Positions 33,054-41,609 of a stretch of DNA of 64,000 bases are shown in pieces (position 1 is the first letter of the stretch; every line of letters starts with the position of its first letter). Source of the DNA: Bacillota bacterium (GTDB lineage: Bacteria > Bacillota > Sulfobacillia > Sulfobacillales > Sulfobacillaceae); assembly GCA_021797515.1 (NCBI GenBank), contig JAJZZP010000127.1, positions 1-64,000 of the forward strand, written 5' to 3'. Position numbers and translations under genes: made by a program. A model generated the notes under the pieces. It had not been told where the DNA came from and did no database searches. It saw only the letters and a list, made by a program, of their open reading frames with translations.

Positions 33054-35792
33054 TTGGATTACCGCAAAACACTCAACTTGCCCAAGACCGGGTTTCCCAT
33101 GAAAGCCAACTTACCCGAACGGGAACCAAGCTGGCTCGGGTCTTGGAAAGAAGAGGGCCTCTATCAGCGTCAACGAAACCTGCGCCTTGGGCGCCCGAAA
33201 TTTATTCTTCATGATGGGCCCCCTTATGCGAATGGTGATATCCACACGGGAACCGCATTAAACAAAATATTGAAGGATATGATTAACCGTCTGAAAAGCC
33301 TTGAAGGGTATGATGTGGTGTATGTGCCGGGATGGGACACCCACGGGCTGCCAATTGAAATGAAGGCCCTAAAGAAACTGGGATTGTCCCAGCATCAGAT
33401 CGACCCCGTAATGTTGCGTCAAGAGTGCGTCTCCGTCGCTCACCACTATATCGGGGTAATGACTGAAGAATTTCAACGTCTGGGTGTGATGGGTGATTGG
33501 TCTAATCCGTACGTCACCATGACCCCGGGCTATGAGGGAGCAGAACTTAATGTATTTGCCGATATGGTCGAGCGCAATTTGATATATCGCGACCTCAAGA
33601 GCGTGTATTGGTGTCCGCATTGTGAAACCGCATTGGCCGAAGGAGAAATTGAATATCAGGAGCATGAGTCGGACTCCATTTACGTTGCGTTCCTGATCGA
33701 ATACCCGCAAGACTATGAGATGCCTGAGGGAACCCGCGCTGTCATTTGGACTACGACTCCGTGGACGATTCCTGCCAATGTGGCCATTGCGGTAAATCCT
33801 AAGTTGCCTTATGTGGTGGTGACTACGGATAGAGGGTCGTTTTTGCTGGCCGAACATCTAGTAGACCAAGTACTGGCGACGTTAGGGCTTTCCAACCAGG
33901 GCCAAAAGGGGCCATGGCTGGGTTCGTCACTAGAAGGCATAAAAACGCGTCATCCTTATCTAGGGCACGAAGTACCCATCATTTTAGGAGATCATGTCAC
34001 CGAGGAAAGCGGCACTGGACTGGTTCATACAGCTCCGGGCCATGGTGTTGAAGACTTTGATGTCGGCCGTCGATACCATTTGCCCGTTGTGCAGCCTCTT
34101 GATGATCAAGGACGTTATTATGCTGGCACCCCATTAGTTGACGGATTATTTTACCAGGACGCCAATCCGGTAGTTAATGCGGAACTTGCCGCGCGGGGCG
34201 CTTTGTTGCATGCAGAAAAGTTTCGCCATCAATATGCCTTTTGTTGGCGTTGTAAAAACCCGGTGATTTTCCGGGCCACCTCTCAGTGGTTTATGTCGAT
34301 TGACAAACTTCGGGAACAACTGGTAGAGGCCACGTATCCGGTTCACTGGGAGCCGGAATGGGGCGGTGACCGGATGCGTCGCATGGTATTAGATCGGCAA
34401 GATTGGTGCTTGTCACGGCAAAGAGTATGGGGACTACCCATTCCGGCTTTTTATTGCCAGGATTGTGGCCAGGTGATATTGGATGCGCCATTGATTCGGC
34501 ACGTGGCCGCCATTATTGGTCAGGAGGGATCAGATAGTTGGTGGTCGCAACCTGCCGCGCATTTTCTTCCTCGCGACTTTGTGTGTCCCAAGTGCCATGG
34601 AGAACACTTGCGGCAGGAGATGGATATCTTTGATGTGTGGATGGACTCGGGGTCCAGCCAAGCCGCCGTATTGGCGGATCATCCCGGATTGGAGTGGCCG
34701 GCTGACGTGGTATTGGAAGGAAACGATCAATACCGCGGATGGTTTAATAGCTTGTTAACCACTGGGGTCTCGACTCGGGGCCGTGCTCCGTACAAGATGG
34801 TACTGACTCATGGCATGGTGCTCGACAAGTCAGGACAGGAGATGCATAAGTCGCTAGGCAACACGATCGACCCCATGGATATTGTCCATCGATATGGCGC
34901 GGATATTTTGCGACTGTGGGTGGCTACTAGCGATTATCGCACGGATGTTAGGATTTCGGACGAGATTTTAACCCAACTGTCTGAAACCTATCGCAAGATC
35001 CGCAATACGTTTAGGTTTCTGTTAGGCAATTTGGCTGATTATCGGCAAGGGCGTCCGGTTACAGTGACCGACCCAATGAATCGTTGGGCGGTCGCCACCG
35101 TGAATCAATGGATTACCCGGGCTCGGGAATCTTACCGGCAGTATATTTTTCATCCCATCCTGCACGAATTGGTTCGATTGATGACAATAGATCTATCAAG
35201 TTTTTATCTCGACGTTATTAAAGACCGTCTTTACACGCTGGCTCCCCATGATCCCTTGCGCCGTGAAACGCAAAGTGTGCTGAATTACATTTTGCAAGGA
35301 TTAGTGCGAGGCATTTCCCCGGTGTTGGTGTTTACTGCCGAGGAAGTTTACCGAGAAAGTCTTGAGTGGGAAAGTGGACCGCCTTCAGTGCATTTAACCG
35401 AATGGACCCCGCCATGGGACATTGGCTGGACGGCGCCCGAAGCATCTATGATGGAGCGGCTGCTATCCTATCGGGGAGTCATATTAAAAGCATTAGAGTC
35501 TCTGCGCGCTGAAAAGGTGATCGGCAATTCCCTTCAAGCTATGGTGGAGTTGACGTTGCCGCCCGAAGAAGGGATGACGGATTCAGAGACAGCCCTATTG
35601 CTGGAAATGGTGCTGGCTGCGGATATCCACGTGGTATCTGGTGGATCTGGGGACATCGTAGCTAGGGCGTACGCAACCGAGTGGAATCGATGTGACCGAT
35701 GCTGGCGGTATACTCGCGATGTTGGCGCGAACACCGCTCATCCAGATTTGTGCCCTCGCTGTATCGAGGTTTTGCACATTCTTGGGGGTTAA
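33054..35792 (+). CDS. ileS: Isoleucyl-tRNA synthetase
   Basis: 912 aa class I synthetase charging tRNA-Ile. TTG 33054 follows GGGGGGAT (33042-33049) right after the T-box terminator and gives the standard start MDYRKTLNLPKTGFPM. The catalytic core shows YANGDIHTGTALNKILKD (the HIGH box reads H64-T-G-T67) and the KMSKS-loop reads M597-H-K-S600-LGN, both departures from the textbook motifs. The editing domain (about residues 200-390) includes IWTTTPWTIPANVA and TAPGHGVEDFDVG. A C-terminal zinc finger (CDRCWRY then CPRC) is intact. Confidence 0.96.
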   Translation: MDYRKTLNLPKTGFPMKANLPEREPSWLGSWKEEGLYQRQRNLRLGRPKFILHDGPPYANGDIHTGTALNKILKDMINRLKSLEGYDVVYVPGWDTHGLPIEMKALKKLGLSQHQIDPVMLRQECVSVAHHYIGVMTEEFQRLGVMGDWSNPYVTMTPGYEGAELNVFADMVERNLIYRDLKSVYWCPHCETALAEGEIEYQEHESDSIYVAFLIEYPQDYEMPEGTRAVIWTTTPWTIPANVAIAVNPKLPYVVVTTDRGSFLLAEHLVDQVLATLGLSNQGQKGPWLGSSLEGIKTRHPYLGHEVPIILGDHVTEESGTGLVHTAPGHGVEDFDVGRRYHLPVVQPLDDQGRYYAGTPLVDGLFYQDANPVVNAELAARGALLHAEKFRHQYAFCWRCKNPVIFRATSQWFMSIDKLREQLVEATYPVHWEPEWGGDRMRRMVLDRQDWCLSRQRVWGLPIPAFYCQDCGQVILDAPLIRHVAAIIGQEGSDSWWSQPAAHFLPRDFVCPKCHGEHLRQEMDIFDVWMDSGSSQAAVLADHPGLEWPADVVLEGNDQYRGWFNSLLTTGVSTRGRAPYKMVLTHGMVLDKSGQEMHKSLGNTIDPMDIVHRYGADILRLWVATSDYRTDVRISDEILTQLSETYRKIRNTFRFLLGNLADYRQGRPVTVTDPMNRWAVATVNQWITRARESYRQYIFHPILHELVRLMTIDLSSFYLDVIKDRLYTLAPHDPLRRETQSVLNYILQGLVRGISPVLVFTAEEVYRESLEWESGPPSVHLTEWTPPWDIGWTAPEASMMERLLSYRGVILKALESLRAEKVIGNSLQAMVELTLPPEEGMTDSETALLLEMVLAADIHVVSGGSGDIVARAYATEWNRCDRCWRYTRDVGANTAHPDLCPRCIEVLHILGG

Positions 35793-35796
35793 ACCG

Positions 35797-36285
35797 ATGC
35801 AACGACGATGGATTTTCTGGATAGCACTCGCAACGCTACTTGCCGACCGTGCCCTAAATGTTTGGGTATCGCGCGCCATGTATGTGGGGGAAAGTATTCC
35901 CATAATCCCCCACGTACTATGGATTACGTATTTCTTGAACAGTGGGGCGGCTTTTTCTTTGTTGCTCCATGGTACTTTACTGTTTATTGCGGTGGCCTGG
36001 ATACTGTTGGGGGTCGTGGCCTATGTGGTCTGGAAGTTTCCCAAACTGCCGGCTCGAGCTATTTGGGGACTAGGCCTGTTGGCAGGGGGGTCGGCCGGAA
36101 ACTTATGGGACCGTATGGTCACGGGACGTGTGGTAGACTACATTCACTTTAGATTTTGGGCAATATTTAATTTGGCTGATGCGGCCATTGTCGTCGGGAT
36201 GGGACTATTGGTATGGGAATATTGGAAAAGACAGGAGGATCCGCCTGATGCCGAAGACGGTTCTAACGGTACCACCGGAAGCTGA
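35797..36285 (+). CDS. lspA: Lipoprotein signal peptidase LspA
   Basis: 162 aa, four transmembrane helices. Removes signal peptides from prolipoproteins. Catalytic aspartates are Asp114 (GRVVDYIHF) and Asp128 (FNLADAA); the GGSAGNLWDR box is also conserved. The second conserved block contains NSGAAFSLL. ATG 35797 is 4 nt after the ileS stop, and the last 38 nt overlap the rluD start. The acidic tail after the last helix is longer than usual, probably because it is shared with the overlap. Confidence 0.94.
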   Translation: MQRRWIFWIALATLLADRALNVWVSRAMYVGESIPIIPHVLWITYFLNSGAAFSLLLHGTLLFIAVAWILLGVVAYVVWKFPKLPARAIWGLGLLAGGSAGNLWDRMVTGRVVDYIHFRFWAIFNLADAAIVVGMGLLVWEYWKRQEDPPDAEDGSNGTTGS

Positions 36286-37267
36286 CGGGCGTCGGGTGGA
36301 TCGGTTTTTGGCAGACATGTTGCCGGAACGGTCGCGAACTTTATGGCAGCGTGAAGTCAAGGCTCACCAAGTAAAGGTTCGGCATCACACGGCGAAATCG
36401 GGCGACCTGGTCCATACTGGGGACCAGGTCGAAGTGGAGTGGGAAGACACGCCTGCGGTAGGCCCAGACCTTGACGCCATGACTGAGATCGATTCGAGCC
36501 TCATCATCTACCAAGATGACGCGATTATTGTGGTAAACAAACCCAGGGATTTAGTAGTGCATCCGAGTCGCGGGCATTGGGAGGATTCGGTGGTGCATCG
36601 CTTGCATCCTTTGTTGGGGAATGACGGTAGTCATTTCCGACCGGGTGTGGTACACCGTTTAGATCAAAATACCACTGGCCTTCTTGTTTTGGCTCGCAAT
36701 GAGTTGGCACGCAGCAAATTATCTCAGGCCATTACCGATCGGCAAGTGCATCGACGATACTTGGCGGTGGTTCATGGCCAAATTGGGCCGTTGTCGGGGA
36801 GGATCGATGCGCCAATCGGGCGCGATGCGAAGAATCGTCTTAAAATGGCCACAGTGTTGTCAGGAAAACCGGCCACGACCCGGTATCGAACGATAGCCTT
36901 GACATCGGGTTATTCCTTAGTCCAACTGTCGTTGGATACCGGGCGCACCCATCAGATTCGAGTGCATTTGTCGGCTATCGGTCATGCGGTAGCTGGGGAT
37001 GTGGTTTACGGTGGTGGCCATCCCCAGGGATTATTAGGAGGGCAAGCGCTTCATGCTGGGCAACTAGCATTTTCTCATCCCGAGACCGGGCAACTCCTAT
37101 GCTTTACCGCGCCATTGCCCTGGGATTGGAAAGAATTAGGTTTCCTGTCGTGGCATGTGGTCCAGGAATCGGTGTTTGAAGAAGAGGAAGATGTGTTGTA
37201 TCCCTGCCCAAAATGGACTACCGCTGATCTGCTTAAAACCTGGGCGAGTCACTGTGGGGGTCCCTGA
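36248..37267 (+). CDS. RluD-type 23S rRNA pseudouridine synthase (RluA family)
   Basis: 339 aa. N-terminal S4 RNA-binding domain (about residues 15-75) and a catalytic domain with Asp139 in HRLDQNTTGLLVLA. Other family blocks are VVNKPRDLVVHPSRGH and DTGRTHQIRVHL. Gene order lspA-rluD is the same as in Bacillus (ylyB). Exact target uridines cannot be told from sequence. ATG 36248 has AGGAGG at 36235-36240. The 3' end overlaps the convergent mscS gene by 19 nt. Confidence 0.92.
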   Translation: MPKTVLTVPPEADGRRVDRFLADMLPERSRTLWQREVKAHQVKVRHHTAKSGDLVHTGDQVEVEWEDTPAVGPDLDAMTEIDSSLIIYQDDAIIVVNKPRDLVVHPSRGHWEDSVVHRLHPLLGNDGSHFRPGVVHRLDQNTTGLLVLARNELARSKLSQAITDRQVHRRYLAVVHGQIGPLSGRIDAPIGRDAKNRLKMATVLSGKPATTRYRTIALTSGYSLVQLSLDTGRTHQIRVHLSAIGHAVAGDVVYGGGHPQGLLGGQALHAGQLAFSHPETGQLLCFTAPLPWDWKELGFLSWHVVQESVFEEEEDVLYPCPKWTTADLLKTWASHCGGP

Positions 37268-38154
37268 GCGGACAATCCGGCAATTTGAGGAACCAGTTGG
37301 CTTAGGATTTGGTCCCGAATTGTATCATCAGTTGCCATTGCCTCCAGAGAATTGATTGCCACGGCAACAGAATAGGAGCTGGGCGACACATCCACCAGGA
37401 ACGCGTCCCCTTGATAATGTAGATGTTGTAGTATCTGACGAATCGCGTCGATAACGGCTTCTGCCGGGGTGGCTAGAGGCAGATCAAACCGGAATCGGAT
37501 GCGGCGCCCATCGGATCGCGAATGGTTTTCGATCATCGCTTGGATTAGAATCCCGTTGGGAATCATCATGGGCAGCCCCTGATCACTGCGAATGGCGGTG
37601 TACATCAGATTGATGTCGGTAATGACACCGCTATATCCCGGTTTGAGGGCGTCGTGAGGATAGGAAGGCATTAGCATGGGATATTGCCAAGCCACAAAGG
37701 TGACGTGGTTTCCCACATCAAATGGCCTAAATATCACTAAGCCAATGCCAGCGATCAAATTACCAAACATGGTTTGCCCAGCCAGGCCGATGATTACGGT
37801 AAAAAATGCCCCGCCAAACACGACCGAAGACAGACCGACGCCAAAGGCCGCTAATACGGAGAGAACGACAACGAGAAGCAAAATGAGGCGCACTACAAAC
37901 CGTAGGGATGATGTGCGGCCACCGGCGGACGGGGCTATTCGGAACAGGTAGCGTTCCAGGAGATAGGAAATCAATCCACCCACGACCAAAACGATGAAAG
38001 CTTTAATAAGGTGGAGGTAGTTTTTGTTGAGGCCAAGACGTTGACGAGATAAGTCCAAGCCAACCGCCAGGGCGATTCCTAACAAGACAAGCACCAACAC
38101 CAGGATCCAGGTTTGGCGCCCCAGCTTTTTGAAGTCGGGGGGGATTTTCTGCAT
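37249..38154 (-). CDS. MscS-family mechanosensitive channel
   Basis: 301 aa with three N-terminal hydrophobic segments (about residues 14-35, 48-68, 83-115), then the pore-lining TM3 and the beta domain typical of small-conductance mechanosensitive channels (VIGLAGQTMFGNLIAGIGLVIFRPFDVGNHV). It releases solutes on hypo-osmotic shock. ATG at plus 38154 has AAAGGAGG 6 nt upstream on the minus strand; a longer in-frame start at 38187 lacks one. It is transcribed towards rluD. Confidence 0.9.
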   Translation of the reverse strand: MQKIPPDFKKLGRQTWILVLVLVLLGIALAVGLDLSRQRLGLNKNYLHLIKAFIVLVVGGLISYLLERYLFRIAPSAGGRTSSLRFVVRLILLLVVVLSVLAAFGVGLSSVVFGGAFFTVIIGLAGQTMFGNLIAGIGLVIFRPFDVGNHVTFVAWQYPMLMPSYPHDALKPGYSGVITDINLMYTAIRSDQGLPMMIPNGILIQAMIENHSRSDGRRIRFRFDLPLATPAEAVIDAIRQILQHLHYQGDAFLVDVSPSSYSVAVAINSLEAMATDDTIRDQILSQLVPQIAGLSAQGPPQ

Positions 38155-38400
38155 AAAGAACCTCCTTTTCAGCAAATAGGGTATCATGGGAACAAGATTA
38201 TTGTCACCTGTTCAAACCCTAGAGATCGAGACGGAGCGGCTGATGAAGGAGGTTATACAGTTTTTTGAAAAGTTATCCATTTATGATCATCCCTAACTTT
38301 GTCTGACATATTTCACGGGAAAATCGGTCGGCGAAACTCCTTTCAGGGGGATGTCGTAGACCGAATCATGAACATATGTATTTACATAGGGGGCATCGCG

Positions 38401-39409
38401 ATGATTTGGGCTCGCAAAATCGCATGGGGTTCCAACAAGGCCCAGGAGTCCTATTTTTGCCGGGTGGTTGGAGTGGCACGGTTTGCCTACAATTGGGCAT
38501 TAAGTGCAGGGCCGAAACCCTCAGAGGGCGCTTTTTAGCGTCAACTCAATGCTCTCAAACGGGACGAATTCCCCTGGCCACGCGTTTACGAATGTCTTTG
38601 CCGGGACGGCCCACTATCCGACGGTGAAGAAGAAGGGCCGTCACGACAACTTCCCGCGCACAAAGGATCAGTTCGTGATCAAGAGATCGTGGGTGAAAAT
38701 TTCCAAACAGGGCTGGTTCGGATCCGCTTTACCGGCAAAGTGCGGGAGGGAACCCTCTCTCGAACCGCCGACCGTTGGTTTCTGAGTGCCGCCGTCAAGA
38801 AGATCGTGGGACCCAAAACCTATGGGGCCGTTCAAAAACAGCTTCGTCGGGAATCGCTACATGGTAGCCGCCAAATGGAGGCTGCCAAAGTTCGCACCGG
38901 GCTGAAGCCCGACCGGTCCATCCCCAAAGGGATGCGCATTCGTGGTCCCAGAACCAGGTCCAGACGCAACGCCGGATCGCTCGGCGTTGCGTCTGGATCG
39001 CTAACATTCGAGCGAATACGCTGCATCAACTGACCGCGACGCTCGTGGACCGCTTCGATGGCATCGCCATCGAAGATTGGTACGTCGCGGGGCGGCTCTA
39101 AAATCATCAACCGGCTCGGACGATTGCGGATTCCGTAACTAGATGGAATATTGAGAAAATTACCTTAAGTGCGCAGGCGCGGATGTACCCGCAGTGCCAG
39201 ACATCGCATGACCGCGACATCAACGCGGCGATTAATTGGCAGAAGCGGGCCGAGAGTTCGGTGAGGGGCTCCTCGCCCGGTTCTGCTTAAACGCGGAACG
39301 GCTCGGTAACGAACTTGTGGAGTGCCATCCGGTGGATGATCGGCCAATGACCCTGAAAATTCGTGGCGTGAAGAAGCAAGAAGGTGGCGACAAATTTGGT
39401 CAAAAATAA
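38401..39409 (+). pseudogene. Decayed TnpB (OrfB_IS605-type RNA-guided nuclease) gene
   Basis: Pieces of one TnpB are readable in all three frames. The N-terminus (MIWARKIAWGSNKAQESYF, VARFAYNWAL) opens at ATG 38401. Next come LNALKRDEFPW, KKKGRHDNF and TLSRTADRWFLSAAV, then ANIRANTLHQLTATLVDRFDGIAIEDW (39005-39085), and a final CPQCQTSHDRDINAAINWQKRAESS. The segment with the first RuvC aspartate (usually near VGVDLG) is not found and part of the zinc finger is missing, so no active nuclease can be made. There is no partner tnpA here. Confidence 0.8.
38960..38996. repeat. 15-bp perfect inverted repeat inside the TnpB remnant
   Basis: CCAGACGCAACGCCG (38960-38974) and its exact complement CGGCGTTGCGTCTGG (38982-38996) flank the 7-nt loop GATCGCT. 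The octamer GGATCGCT occurs both across the left arm and loop and again right after the right arm. It is not part of the normal TnpB sequence and looks like a local templated copy event. Confidence 0.85.
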
Positions 39410-39427
39410 TCAGAAGTGGTAGGCTCA

Positions 39428-39447
39428 CTAAGCCAAACGAGGCTTAG
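39428..39447 (+). other. Hairpin at the end of the TnpB element
   Basis: CTAAGCC (39428-39434) and GGCTTAG (39441-39447) form a 7-bp stem with loop AAACGA, followed by CCGCGTTTTC. It lies 19 nt after the tnpB stop. A hairpin near the right end of tnpB elements is typical and also marks where the guide-containing RNA ends; a weak terminator is an alternative. Confidence 0.45.
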
Positions 39448-39567
39448 CCGCGTTTTCATATTTTGATTATAAATCGCAAAAAATTATAAGTCTACTCTTG
39501 TTACGGAAATTTCTCTATGATAAGCGGGCCTGGCCGGGAAGCCGCCATGGAGAGGAAGTGCAAATCA

Positions 39568-40821
39568 ATGATCAAATCTCTATTCACCACAGGCCCCCTT
39601 ACGCGTTCCCAGTTCCGATGGTTCTACTTGGCTCGCACCATTTCCCTGATTGGCAGTGGGATGACACCCGTGGCACTGGCGTTCGCGGTCCTTCACGCAC
39701 GCCATGGGCAACAACTGCTGGGCTATATTCTGGCGGCGGAGCTTTTGCCCAACGTTCTTATGGTGCTCATTGGCGGAAGCGTAGGCGATCGGTATCGTCG
39801 TGATCGGCTCATCCAGTTGGCGAGCTGGGGTTCCGGTTTTTCCCAAGCGTGTATTGCCGCCGTAGTGCTCACCGGTACCAACTCCTATTGGATTTTTCCG
39901 TTGGCTATCTTCAATGGGGTCTTGGGGGCCCTTACCAGCCCTGCGATTCGAGGTATTGTCCCTGAACTTGTCGATCATGAAGATATCAACCAGGCCAATG
40001 CCCTCGTGAATACGTCTCGGAGTGCTGGTCGGATTGTAGGGCCAGCAGTGGCCGGGATTCTCGTGAGCACCGTCGGAGGTGGCTGGGGCATCGCATTCGA
40101 CGCTCTGAGCTTCTTCATCGCGGGCGCCTTTATGGTTCGTGTTCAGATTCCGTCCCATCCCAGGTCTCCTGGGAATTCGTTAATCCACCAGATGCGTGAG
40201 GGGTGGGCGTATTTCCGATGCCTTCGGTGGATTTGGCCGATTAGCGGCGCCTGGGCCGTGATGAATGCGGTGCAGATGGGGGCCTGGCAAGTGCTCGGGC
40301 CGATTATTGCCGAGCGTACGTTTGGTGCGGCGGGTTGGGGGTTGACGTTAAGCGTTAAAGCTATCGGTCTTCTCATCGGTAGTGTGATGATGTTGCGTTT
40401 TCAGTTCTCCCGTCCTCTGCGCGACGGAATGGTGGCCGCGGCAGCTGTAGGCATTCCAATGGTGGTTTTGGGGCAAGGCCTCGCTCTGCCCTATCTGATG
40501 GTGGCTGCCATCGCGGCAGGGATCGGGTCGACAATGTCCACCATCGCGTGGGACACCTCTTTGCAGCAAGGGATTCCTAAGGACAGATTGTCGCGGGTCA
40601 TGGCTTTCGATGAGTTAGGGTCATACGTAGTCATTCCCCTCGGCGAAATTCTCTCGGTGCCGGTCGCGGATCAATTTGGCCTCCGCACGGTAGAAACATG
40701 GGGGGGATTGATCTTTATTGCCGCCGCTTTGGTGCCATTATCCCTTGGGTTGATCCGCCAAATGACGATGGCGGACATTCGAACGCTGGCACAAGACCAG
40801 GAGGATGTCATTACTCGGTAA
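39568..40821 (+). CDS. MFS transporter (EntS/MFS_3-like exporter)
   Basis: 417 aa, about twelve transmembrane helices. N-terminal RWFYLARTISLIGSGMTPVALAFAVL and GGSVGDRYRRDRLIQL (the loop 2-3 motif of MFS) place it in the EntS-like exporter group; substrates in that group include siderophores and drugs. I prefer ATG 39568 with AGAGGAAG 9 nt upstream; an in-frame ATG at 39517 would add 17 residues of low-complexity sequence. It stands alone between the TnpB remnant and the pyr leader; no substrate can be assigned. Confidence 0.85.
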   Translation: MIKSLFTTGPLTRSQFRWFYLARTISLIGSGMTPVALAFAVLHARHGQQLLGYILAAELLPNVLMVLIGGSVGDRYRRDRLIQLASWGSGFSQACIAAVVLTGTNSYWIFPLAIFNGVLGALTSPAIRGIVPELVDHEDINQANALVNTSRSAGRIVGPAVAGILVSTVGGGWGIAFDALSFFIAGAFMVRVQIPSHPRSPGNSLIHQMREGWAYFRCLRWIWPISGAWAVMNAVQMGAWQVLGPIIAERTFGAAGWGLTLSVKAIGLLIGSVMMLRFQFSRPLRDGMVAAAAVGIPMVVLGQGLALPYLMVAAIAAGIGSTMSTIAWDTSLQQGIPKDRLSRVMAFDELGSYVVIPLGEILSVPVADQFGLRTVETWGGLIFIAAALVPLSLGLIRQMTMADIRTLAQDQEDVITR

Positions 40822-40970
40822 ACCATTGCCAGCACCGCGGGTAGACATTGCTTTACACGCATGAAGGATTTTCCTTAGAGGCTTGTGGGGGGAATTTGTG
40901 GATGCTAAAGTGAACCTTTACCAACACGGCCGCGTGGGTTATTATGTGTTAGGGTACACTTCCTTTAATA

Positions 40971-41040
40971 CCAGTCCTGCGAGGCTGGGAAGGGGCGTCG
41001 ATGTTTTTGCTCTAGCCTTCGCAGGGGTAGAGCATTTTTT
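40971..41040 (+). promoter_or_regulatory. PyrR-responsive attenuator in front of the pyr operon
   Basis: The PyrR-binding hairpin is visible at 40971-40988: CCAG/CTGG stem around TCCTGCGAGG, which matches the published anti-antiterminator consensus AGTCCNGNGAGGCT exactly. A terminator stem TGCTCTA (41008-41014) with TAGAGCA (41028-41034) is followed by TTTTTT and ends 14 nt before pyrR. With UMP bound, PyrR should favour termination and shut the operon. Confidence 0.92.
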
Positions 41041-41053
41041 ATTGGGGAGGATT

Positions 41054-41608
41054 ATGGTGGCGGAAGCGGAGATTCTTGACCACGATGGGATGAGGCGTGC
41101 ATTGATGCGCATTGCTCATGAAATTGTGGAACGCAATCATGGAGCGTCTCGGCTTATGTTGGTGGGGATTCGCAGCCGCGGAGTGCCACTCGCGTGGCGA
41201 ATTCAACACAACATCAAATTGATTGAAGAGATTGCCGTGCCAGTGGAAATTCTTGACATAGGACTTTACCGGGACGATTGGTTTCAAAGGCCATTCAATC
41301 CGGTAAGATCCAGCGATATTTCCACGACGGTGAATCATCGGGTAGTGGTGTTGGTGGATGATGTACTTTTTACCGGAAGGACCATTCGGGCGGCCATGGA
41401 TGCCTTGTCTGACTATGGTCGTCCATTGGCGATTCAACTTGCGGTATTGGTGGACAGAGGACACCGAGAACTTCCCATTAGAGCAGACTTTGTCGGGAAG
41501 AACATTCCTACTTCGCGAAATGAAAAAGTGTTGGTGCGGCTGAAAGAAGTGGATGGTGAAGATCGGGTGCTTCTGAGTCGCCCTCAGGACTCACCAGGGG
41601 ACTTATGA
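41054..41608 (+). CDS. pyrR: PyrR bifunctional pyr operon regulator / uracil phosphoribosyltransferase
   Basis: 184 aa. RNA-binding attenuator protein with a phosphoribosyltransferase fold. The PRPP loop [22 protein letters not shown] and the early [13 protein letters not shown] are standard. Its own leader carries the matching RNA target. GGGGAGG at 41044-41050 is only 3 nt from ATG 41054, so GTG 41057 may be the real start. The frame is open further upstream through the leader, but that part is not homologous. Confidence 0.95.
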   Translation: MVAEAEILDHDGMRRALMRIAHEIVERNHGASRLMLVGIRSRGVPLAWRIQHNIKLIEEIAVPVEILDIGLYRDDWFQRPFNPVRSSDISTTVNHRVVVLVDDVLFTGRTIRAAMDALSDYGRPLAIQLAVLVDRGHRELPIRADFVGKNIPTSRNEKVLVRLKEVDGEDRVLLSRPQDSPGDL

Positions 41609-41609
41609 C

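Noticed and set aside
38401-39409. Active TnpB nuclease or intact insertion sequence
   Set aside because: Several frame changes, missing RuvC aspartate region and damaged zinc finger.
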